The notes under the pieces are model-generated. The model did no database searches. It saw nothing but the letters and a program-made list of their open reading frames with translations, and was not told where the DNA came from. From contig DLOL01000088.1 of the NCBI GenBank assembly GCA_002478485.1, positions 9,472 to 15,465 on the forward strand: a stretch of 5,994 bases of DNA. The letters are read 5' to 3'. Source of the DNA: Eubacteriaceae bacterium UBA7485. Its GTDB lineage: Bacteria > Bacillota > Clostridia > Eubacteriales > Eubacteriaceae. Position 1 is the first letter of the stretch, and each line of letters starts with the position of its first letter. Positions 1 through 5,316 of the stretch are shown here, piece by piece. Made by a program: the position numbers and the translations under genes.

Positions 1-591
1 CTTGGGGAAGAGTTTCTGTATTTCCCTGTAGAGGGACTGGTTTTCTGCGATGTCGGTGCTTCGACCGGCGGATTTACGGATGTGCTGCTCAAAAACGGAG
101 CCAGACGCGTATACTCCGTGGATGTGGGTTACGGCCAGCTCGACTGGACGTTGAGAAATGATGAGCGTGTGATCAATCTTGAGCGGACGAACTTCAGAAA
201 GTTAGAAGATGGCGTCATTCCCGAGAAGGTCGACGGAACCGTAATGGATGTCTCTTTCATTTCAATACAGAAACTCTTCCCCAAGCTGAAAGAGATTATG
301 AAGCCCGGTGCTAAGGGCGTCTGGCTGATCAAACCGCAGTTTGAAGCGGGTAAAGAAAATGTTGGGAAAAACGGTGTGGTTCGGGACAGGAAAATCCACA
401 GAGCCGTTTTGCGCGATACCGTCAATGCCGCGCAGGAAGCGGGCTTTACGGTGCGGGGGCTTGACAAGTCGCCGATTAAAGGACCATCCGGCAATATTGA
501 ATTCCTGATGTTTGTGCAAAATCAAGAGCCGGAAAAGACGGAAACCTTCGAAAACCGCATTTTAGAGCTGACAGGAAAAGAAGATGACTGA
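1..591 (+). CDS. tlyA: TlyA-family rRNA 2'-O-methyltransferase (hemolysin A family), 5'-truncated by window edge
   Basis: This is the last 196 codons of a TlyA/YqxC-type protein. The frame is open from base 1, so the start lies outside the window and the GTG at 82 is internal. The SAM-binding motif I, DVGASTGGFTD, is at nt 49-81, followed by a VDVGYGQL segment typical of the family. The FtsJ-like catalytic elements follow: DVSFIS (nt 247-264), KPQFEAGKE from nt 331, and NIEF (nt 493-504). These supply the K, D and E residues expected in 2'-O-ribose methyltransferases. Family members are usually about 270 residues, so roughly 70 are missing, including the N-terminal S4 RNA-binding domain. Characterised homologues (mycobacterial TlyA) methylate 16S and 23S rRNA cytidines; the exact target here is inferred. 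The stop overlaps the nadK start by 8 bases (ATGACTGA), pointing to one message and coupled translation. The 'hemolysin' label used for this family should not be taken as a function. Confidence 0.94.
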   Translation, partial: LGEEFLYFPVEGLVFCDVGASTGGFTDVLLKNGARRVYSVDVGYGQLDWTLRNDERVINLERTNFRKLEDGVIPEKVDGTVMDVSFISIQKLFPKLKEIMKPGAKGVWLIKPQFEAGKENVGKNGVVRDRKIHRAVLRDTVNAAQEAGFTVRGLDKSPIKGPSGNIEFLMFVQNQEPEKTETFENRILELTGKEDD

Positions 592-1465
592 CCGTATCGG
601 GAAAATGGATAAAATCGGTATTTACTGCAATGTGGACAAGCCCGAGAGTATTAAGCTTGCAAGAGCGATCGCAGAACGCCTGATCAAACGCGGGATTACG
701 CCCTACATGCTCTCCCGCCAGGCTGATGATTATCTGGTCAGCGGCACAAAACTCGTTCCGAAGGATGTTTTCTATACGGTTCCTTCCTGCATTATCGTGC
801 TTGGGGGAGACGGAACGCTTTTGGGGGTGGCGAGAAACGCGGCCGTAACCGGGATTCCGCTCTTTGGCATCAATACAGGAAAACTCGGTTACCTCACAGA
901 AGGTGAAGGCGCGGAATACGACGATCTTCTCACAGCGCTTATTGAGGGGAAAACCTATATCGATTCAAGACTCATGCTCTCCTGCACCATATTGAAGGAG
1001 CATGGCGGAAAAGAGGAGAGTTTTCTTGCGCTCAATGACGTGGTCGTACGAAACTGCGGGATGCGGATGATGGAATTTAAGGCAGAGACAGATGAGGAGA
1101 AGATTGCAGAATTCAGGGCCGACGGCCTGATTCTATCCACCCCGACCGGATCCACCGCCTATTCACTTGCAGCAGGCGGTCCAATTGTTCATCCGCAGGC
1201 CGATGTGATCATTCTCACCCCGCTTGCCCCGCAGCATCTTCATGACCGGCCGTTTGTCTTTCCTTCTTTCACTAGCATCCTTCTCAAATTTGACAAGAAG
1301 GAAAGAAGCATTCTCGTAAGCATGGATGGCCAGCAGGATGTCTACATTAACGGGTATGATAGAATTCTTATTGGAGAGGCGCCCTACAGATGCAATCTGA
1401 TTCGGCTTGCCCATTCCAATATTTACGAAAGAATCAGGAAAAAACTGTTTTACGAAGACGAATGA
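584..1465 (+). CDS. nadK: NAD kinase (ATP/polyphosphate-NAD kinase)
   Basis: NAD kinase phosphorylates NAD+ at the adenosine 2'-hydroxyl to give NADP+, the only de novo route to NADP, and acts in the cytosol. The 293-residue product has the family's diagnostic motifs in order: GGDGT at residues 74-78 (phosphate-donor and active-site loop), GINTGKLGYLTE at 95-106, the conserved ND pair at 151-152, and the block DGLILSTPTGSTAYSLAAGG at 180-199 (NAD-binding domain), then LTPLAPQHLHDRP. Length is normal for the family. The ATG at 584 has AGGA at 573-576 with 7-base spacing. A second ATG at 605 would begin MDKIGIY, closer to many family N termini, but has a poorer upstream site, so 584 is preferred and 605 cannot be excluded. 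The gene overlaps tlyA by 8 bases and argR by 4, and sits in the usual clostridial slot between them. Confidence 0.97.
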   Translation: MTDRIGKMDKIGIYCNVDKPESIKLARAIAERLIKRGITPYMLSRQADDYLVSGTKLVPKDVFYTVPSCIIVLGGDGTLLGVARNAAVTGIPLFGINTGKLGYLTEGEGAEYDDLLTALIEGKTYIDSRLMLSCTILKEHGGKEESFLALNDVVVRNCGMRMMEFKAETDEEKIAEFRADGLILSTPTGSTAYSLAAGGPIVHPQADVIILTPLAPQHLHDRPFVFPSFTSILLKFDKKERSILVSMDGQQDVYINGYDRILIGEAPYRCNLIRLAHSNIYERIRKKLFYEDE

Positions 1466-1911
1466 AAAACGCAAGGCAGATGAAAATTCTGGAGATTATT
1501 GAAACCTATCCGACCGAAACTCAGGAGGAGCTTGCAGAGAGGCTTCTTGAAAATGGGATCAAGGCCACGCAGGCCACCATCTCCAGAGATATAAAGGAAC
1601 TTCAGCTGGTCAAAGTGGCACGCCCCGATGGGAAGCAGGTTTACGCGTCCATTGCACAACGGGGGCAGAATTATGATGAACGAGTTCACAACGTCTTTCG
1701 ACAGACGGTCACATCCATTCAGCGGGCGCAGAATTTGATTGTGATCCGCACGCTTCCGGCGATGGCTCAGGGGGCGGCGCTGGCAATCGACTCCCTGGAC
1801 TGGCCTGAAATTGCGGGAACCATCGCGGGAGACGACACCATTTTTGTGGCGGTCTTTGACCAGGACCGTTCAGAAGAAATTATGCTTCGCTTCAGAAAGC
1901 TGGCTAAATAG
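1462..1911 (+). CDS. argR: Arginine repressor ArgR/AhrC
   Basis: ArgR is the L-arginine-responsive hexameric DNA-binding regulator that represses arginine biosynthesis and, in some species, activates catabolism. The product is 149 residues, the same length as Bacillus AhrC. The N-terminal winged helix-turn-helix (about 1-70) contains ETQEEL and the recognition segment TQATISRDIKELQLVKV, whose Ser-Arg pair contacts DNA. The C-terminal oligomerisation and arginine-binding domain shows SLDW followed by GTIAGDDTIFVAV, with the double Asp that binds arginine. The frame stays open upstream to 1390, but ATG 1462 aligns with family N termini and forms an ATGA overlap with the nadK stop. The upstream sequence has no good Shine-Dalgarno, so translational coupling to nadK is likely. 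ATG 1480, preceded by AAGG, is a less likely alternative. No arginine-pathway gene or clear ARG box is visible here, so its targets lie elsewhere. Confidence 0.97.
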   Translation: MKNARQMKILEIIETYPTETQEELAERLLENGIKATQATISRDIKELQLVKVARPDGKQVYASIAQRGQNYDERVHNVFRQTVTSIQRAQNLIVIRTLPAMAQGAALAIDSLDWPEIAGTIAGDDTIFVAVFDQDRSEEIMLRFRKLAK

Positions 1912-3624
1912 ATGCTTAGAAGTATCAGTATTGTAAATTACACGCTTATCAAAGAGCTGACGGTGGACCTCGGAGAAGGCATGAATGTGATCACCGGGGA
2001 GACCGGAGCCGGAAAATCCATCGTGATTGATGCCATCTCCCTGCTGCTCGGGGAGCGGGCGAGTAAGGACAATCTTCGAATCGGCGCTTCCAAAATGGTT
2101 GTCTCCGCGCTCTTTGATCCGCCGAACGTGCGGGAGGACCCGAAAGTCGGAGAGCTTCTTGATAAATACGGCGTAAACATCAGTGAGGAGCTGATTATCA
2201 CGAGAGAGATGGACAAGCGGGGGAAGACCGTCTGCCGGGTCAACGGGATTATTGTCCCGCTTGCTCTTCTAAAGGCGCTCGGACCGCATCTGATGGATAT
2301 CCACGGACAGCATGAGCACGCCTCCCTCTTTAAAGCGGAAAACCATCGGATTCAACTTGACGCCTACGCCGGGAAAGAAGCCCGGGAAATTCTCGATGAG
2401 CTCTCTGAGATGACCGCAAGCCTGAGAAAGACAGCCGGGCAGATTCGGGAACTTGAGTCCAGGGGGAGAGAAGAACGACGGGCGGAGGAATTTGACCGGT
2501 TTGCTCTGAACGAAATCCGAAAGGCTTCTCTTGAGCCGGATGAGGAAGAGATCCTGAACGAGGAGAAACAGATTCTTTCCCATTCTGAACAGCTCTTCTC
2601 GGAGGCCGCACAGGCAAGGATGATCCTTTCGGACGAGGATCCGGAAAGCCCGTCTCTGATCGATGCGATTTCGGACCTTGAGTCGCGTATTGACAGACTC
2701 TCGAGTATTGACTCCCAGTTCGCTCCGTATGCGCAAAGCGTACAAAGCGCGGTGATCGAGCTTGAAAACCTGTCCGCCGAACTCTCTTCCTATGTGGAGA
2801 ATATGGATTTTTCCCCGGCACGACTGGAAGAGATTGAAAACCGTCTCTCGGTCATTGACAATCTGAAGAAGAAATATGGAGAGGACATTCCGCAGATTTT
2901 ATCTTATGCCGACGGCCTTGAAGAGAAACTTGAAGGACTCGACCATGCGGATGAGACGCTTGAGAATCTGAAAAAAGATTACACCAAAAAGCGAGGGGAA
3001 TATAACAATAGGGCGGACAGACTTCATGACATCCGAAAAGAAAAAGCCAGAGGCTTTAAAGACGCGCTGGAGAATGAGCTGAAAGATCTTGCGATGGAGA
3101 AAGCCCGAGTGGATGTGCGGATTACGGAAGACAAGAACCTCATATCATCCCACGGGAAAGACGATGTGGAATTCATGATCTCCGTCAACCCGGGCGTTCC
3201 GCCGAGACCGCTTCGAAGAATTGCGTCGGGCGGAGAAATTTCCCGCGTCATGCTCTCCCTGAAATGTATCTTTGGCGAAAAAGACCACACCGATACAATG
3301 GTTTTTGATGAAATTGACACCGGCATATCCGGAAGGACCGCACAATCTGTGGCAGAGAAGATATCAAAGCTGTCCAGATCCCACCAGGTGATCTGCATCA
3401 CCCACCTCCCGCAAATCGCTGCGATGGCCGACCGGCATTTTCTGGTTGAGAAGAGCAGTGACGATCAGAGTGTGGAAGTGAGTTTTACGCCGCTTGACGA
3501 AGAGAAAAGAGTAAGTGAAATTGCGCGCATGATCGGCGGGGCGGAAATCACCGATACCACCAAAGTGCATGCCAAGGAAATGCTCGAGCAGTCGGGACAG
3601 ATTAAGAAAACCATTACATCATAA
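1912..3624 (+). CDS. recN: DNA repair protein RecN (SMC-like ATPase)
   Basis: RecN is an SMC-family ATPase that gathers and tethers DNA ends during recombinational repair of double-strand breaks. The 570-residue product is full length for the family (about 550-575). Walker A is GETGAGKS at residues 29-36. The family motif GQHEHASL lies around 132-139. A long charged helical region, roughly 155-395, forms the short coiled-coil arm, including the segment ending NLKKKYG. The ABC signature ASGGE is at 438-442, Walker B VFDEID at 464-469, and the switch-region THLPQIAA follows near 498. All ATPase motifs are intact. The ATG follows the argR stop with no intervening base (TAGATG) and has no strong Shine-Dalgarno, which suggests termination-reinitiation coupling with argR. 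This argR-recN adjacency is conserved in Bacillota. No hairpin terminator is evident just after the stop. In many sporulating relatives spoIVB and spo0A come next; here pduL does. Confidence 0.98.
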   Translation: MLRSISIVNYTLIKELTVDLGEGMNVITGETGAGKSIVIDAISLLLGERASKDNLRIGASKMVVSALFDPPNVREDPKVGELLDKYGVNISEELIITREMDKRGKTVCRVNGIIVPLALLKALGPHLMDIHGQHEHASLFKAENHRIQLDAYAGKEAREILDELSEMTASLRKTAGQIRELESRGREERRAEEFDRFALNEIRKASLEPDEEEILNEEKQILSHSEQLFSEAAQARMILSDEDPESPSLIDAISDLESRIDRLSSIDSQFAPYAQSVQSAVIELENLSAELSSYVENMDFSPARLEEIENRLSVIDNLKKKYGEDIPQILSYADGLEEKLEGLDHADETLENLKKDYTKKRGEYNNRADRLHDIRKEKARGFKDALENELKDLAMEKARVDVRITEDKNLISSHGKDDVEFMISVNPGVPPRPLRRIASGGEISRVMLSLKCIFGEKDHTDTMVFDEIDTGISGRTAQSVAEKISKLSRSHQVICITHLPQIAAMADRHFLVEKSSDDQSVEVSFTPLDEEKRVSEIARMIGGAEITDTTKVHAKEMLEQSGQIKKTITS

Positions 3625-3701
3625 AGCCGTCTAAAAATCAATTGCGCAAATGGTTTGATTATTATTTATCGAGTACCATTTCAATATATTTTTGGGAACG
3701 G

Positions 3702-3710
3702 TGATAGAAT
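3702..3710 (+). promoter_or_regulatory. Extended -10 promoter for pduL
   Basis: TGATAGAAT matches the extended -10 consensus TGnTATAAT with one mismatch in the hexamer. It lies 36 bases before the pduL start codon, in an otherwise gene-free AT-rich spacer. No good TTGACA-like -35 sits at 16-18 bases; the nearest T-rich candidate is TTTCAA at 3679-3684, with a 20-base spacer. Reliance on the TGn element is therefore inferred. Transcription would start near 3716-3718 and give a short leader of about 30 bases. The spacer 3625-3746 holds no gene. Confidence 0.55.
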
Positions 3711-3733
3711 ATGAACAGGGAAATATCACATTG

Positions 3734-3741
3734 AAAAGGAG
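3734..3741 (+). promoter_or_regulatory. Ribosome binding site deciding the pduL start
   Basis: AAAAGGAG ends 5 bases before ATG 3747, an ideal Shine-Dalgarno position. The in-frame GTG at 3741 overlaps this site and cannot be served by it. The ATG is therefore taken as the start, making the protein two residues shorter than the longest open frame. Confidence 0.85.
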
Positions 3742-3746
3742 TGGCT

Positions 3747-4493
3747 ATGATCAGAAGAGTTCCTTTAGGACTGTCAAATAAACATATTCATCTTTCACAG
3801 GAAGATTTAGATTATTTATATGGTGAAGGACATGAACTGACACCAGTGAAGATGCTTCGTCAGCCGGGGCAGTTTGCCGCAGCGGAAAAAGTGACGATTA
3901 TCGGACCGAAAGGAAAACTTGAAAACGTACGTGTTCTTGGACCGGTCAGAAAAGAAACACAGCTTGAAGTCAATATTTGCGACGGCTTTACGCTGGGAAT
4001 CAACAAGGTTCCGATTCGTCTCTCCGGGCATCTGGAAGACACACCGGGTTTCATCATTGAAGGACCGGACGGCAGAAGACTGGTGAAAGATAAAGGCATG
4101 ATCGTTGCAGAACGTCACATCCATCTTTCAAAAGAAGAAGGAGAACTTTATAACATTAAGGACAAAGATATCGTCTCTGTTCGTTTCAAGGGACCGAGAG
4201 GGCTCGTTTTTAACAATGTACTTTGCAGAGTCGGAGACGGCCACTTAAGCGAAATGCACATTGATATTGAAGAAGGAAACGCTGCCGGCGCAAGAAACAA
4301 TCAGCTTGTCTGCATCATCGACCCGCTGACATTCTCTTCAGAAGAAGTGCTTCTTCAGGACAAGGGAGAACGTGTCTTCATGGTTGGTGATCTTCCGACA
4401 ATCGAAGTGCAGGATCAGGATCAGAAGAATCTTGATAAAGAAGTGGTTGAAAGAGCAAAAAGAGCAGAAAAGGAAGAAGCTGCAGCGAAATAG
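3747..4493 (+). CDS. pduL: PduL-type phosphate propanoyltransferase / phosphotransacylase
   Basis: PduL enzymes interconvert acyl-CoA plus phosphate and acyl-phosphate plus CoA, feeding acetate or propionate kinase for ATP. They are unrelated in fold to Pta. The 248-residue product shows both zinc-binding repeats: NKHIHLS (11-17, His13 and His15) and ERHIHLS (122-128, His124 and His126), plus EMHID (169-173, His171) and a conserved Arg68...Glu74 pair. Their spacing agrees with the metal ligands and phosphate-binding Arg I recall from the PduL crystal structure. The catalytic domain begins at residue 5, so there is no N-terminal microcompartment-targeting extension. After about residue 192 a tail of roughly 55 residues ends in a Lys/Glu/Ala-rich helix, longer than typical members of about 210 residues. 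The gene has its own promoter, RBS and terminator, and no shell or diol-dehydratase genes adjoin. I infer a free cytosolic phosphotransacetylase or propionyltransferase; acyl-chain preference cannot be read from sequence. Confidence 0.95.
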   Translation: MIRRVPLGLSNKHIHLSQEDLDYLYGEGHELTPVKMLRQPGQFAAAEKVTIIGPKGKLENVRVLGPVRKETQLEVNICDGFTLGINKVPIRLSGHLEDTPGFIIEGPDGRRLVKDKGMIVAERHIHLSKEEGELYNIKDKDIVSVRFKGPRGLVFNNVLCRVGDGHLSEMHIDIEEGNAAGARNNQLVCIIDPLTFSSEEVLLQDKGERVFMVGDLPTIEVQDQDQKNLDKEVVERAKRAEKEEAAAK

Positions 4494-4501
4494 CGTATCT
4501 C

Positions 4502-4533
4502 AAAAGATCTCCGCAGACGCGGAGATCTTTTTT
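4502..4533 (+). terminator. Rho-independent terminator of pduL
   Basis: A perfect 13-bp inverted repeat, AAAAGATCTCCGC / GCGGAGATCTTTT (4502-4514 and 4519-4531), encloses a 4-base loop AGAC and runs into six consecutive T residues (4528-4533). It begins 8 bases after the pduL stop codon. The A-run on the left arm pairs with the T-run, so it could also work weakly on the opposite strand, but no gene converges on it. It separates pduL from the response regulator. Confidence 0.95.
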
Positions 4534-4575
4534 GTTTAAAAAGAGATTGGGTGACATTCAAACAAGGCAGTGTCA

Positions 4576-5256
4576 ATGAAGGTTTATCTAGTAGAAGACG
4601 ATAAAAGCATCAGGGAGCTGATCGTCTACACCCTCAACTATCAGGGATATGAAGGAAAAGGTTTTGAGGCCCCTTCGCTGTTCTGGGAAGCTGTGAAGGA
4701 GGATACGCCGGACCTGATCCTTCTCGATCTCATGCTTCCGGAGGAGGACGGGCTCAATATCCTGAAGAAAATCCGTTCAAACCCGAAGCTTAAGGATATT
4801 CCCGTCATGATGATTACAGCGCGGGATTCAGAATATGACAAAGTGATCGGTCTTGAAAGCGGAGCGGATGACTATGTGACAAAGCCCTTCGGCATGATGG
4901 AGCTCATGGCCCGCGTCAAAGCGCTTTTAAGGCGCGCGGGGAGAGGGGAGAAGACGCGGGAGATGACCTGCGGGAAGATCCGGCTCAATCCGGACAGCCA
5001 TGAAGTCCTGGTCTCCGGCGCGCCCGTAAAGCTGACCAGCAAAGAGTATGAGCTGATAAAAGTTCTGATGGAAAACAAAGAGATGGTCTTGTCAAGAGAG
5101 CAGCTTTTAGAAAAAATCTGGGGCTATGAGTTTGACGGAGAAAACAGGACCGTTGATGTTCATATCCGTTCTCTTCGAAAGAAGCTCGGAGACCAATCTT
5201 CCCATATAGAAACGGTCCGCGGATTTGGGTACCGGGCGACGGAGCAGGTGTCTTGA
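4576..5256 (+). CDS. OmpR/PhoB-family response regulator transcription factor
   Basis: This is a two-component DNA-binding response regulator. The 226-residue product has an N-terminal receiver domain (about 1-118) with acidic residues Glu7, Asp8 and Asp9, the phospho-acceptor Asp51 in LLDLMLPEEDG, Thr81, and Lys103 in DDYVTKPF. All activation residues are present. The C-terminal winged helix (about 128-223) carries LTSKEYELI, LSREQLLEKIWGY and the recognition helix RTVDVHIRSLRKKLG (191-205), ending VRGFGYR, as in PhoB/PhoP/WalR relatives. ATG 4576 is chosen because AAGG at 4564-4567 sits 8 bases upstream; the in-frame GTG 4570 is too close to it. No clear promoter is visible in 4534-4569. 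No histidine kinase follows: the next gene is lgt, and pduL lies upstream. The partner and signal are unknown. The sequence resembles clostridial PhoB-like regulators, but a phosphate-starvation role would be a guess. Confidence 0.95.
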   Translation: MKVYLVEDDKSIRELIVYTLNYQGYEGKGFEAPSLFWEAVKEDTPDLILLDLMLPEEDGLNILKKIRSNPKLKDIPVMMITARDSEYDKVIGLESGADDYVTKPFGMMELMARVKALLRRAGRGEKTREMTCGKIRLNPDSHEVLVSGAPVKLTSKEYELIKVLMENKEMVLSREQLLEKIWGYEFDGENRTVDVHIRSLRKKLGDQSSHIETVRGFGYRATEQVS

Positions 5257-5260
5257 ATGA

Positions 5261-5289
5261 TTGATGATTGTCTCGCAAAATGATAGCAT
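5261..5289 (+). promoter_or_regulatory. SigA-type promoter for lgt with extended -10
   Basis: TTGATG (5261-5266) and TAGCAT (5284-5289) are separated by exactly 17 bases. The -10 is preceded by TGA (5281-5283), giving the extended form TGATAGCAT. The site begins 5 bases after the response-regulator stop and ends 27 bases before the lgt ATG, so transcription would start near 5296. The same TGATAGnAT string occurs in the pduL promoter. It suggests lgt can be transcribed independently of the regulator. Confidence 0.6.
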
Positions 5290-5304
5290 GGGGAAAAACG
5301 AGAC

Positions 5305-5311
5305 GAGGTGA
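5305..5311 (+). promoter_or_regulatory. Ribosome binding site for lgt
   Basis: GAGGTGA is a 7-base match to the anti-Shine-Dalgarno complement AGGAGGTGA, 5 bases before ATG 5317. It favours ATG 5317 over the in-frame ATG 5326, which would lie 14 bases away. Confidence 0.8.
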
Positions 5312-5316
5312 AGGAT

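Noticed and set aside
1390..1461. Longer ArgR form starting at 1390
   Set aside because: The extra 24 residues overlap nadK deeply and match no ArgR N terminus. The ATG at 1462 gives the standard 149-residue protein and the usual ATGA overlap.
2269..2821. Long open frames on the minus strand opposite recN (up to 163 codons)
   Set aside because: They lie wholly within recN, whose motifs and frame are unambiguous. The translations show no recognisable domain and have low-complexity, Arg/Ser/Pro-rich composition typical of antisense frames.
3741..3746. GTG 3741 as the pduL start
   Set aside because: The codon is part of the Shine-Dalgarno region, which is correctly spaced only for ATG 3747.
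4552..4575. TGACA...TGTCA inverted repeat around the response-regulator RBS as an operator or riboregulator
   Set aside because: It has only 5-bp arms with a 14-base gap and no extension on either side, which is easily expected by chance.
5257..5283. Short frame MIDDCLAK directly after the response-regulator stop, as a possible kinase remnant or leader peptide
   Set aside because: It has eight codons, no RBS and no similarity to a histidine-kinase N terminus. The same bases are better explained as the lgt promoter.
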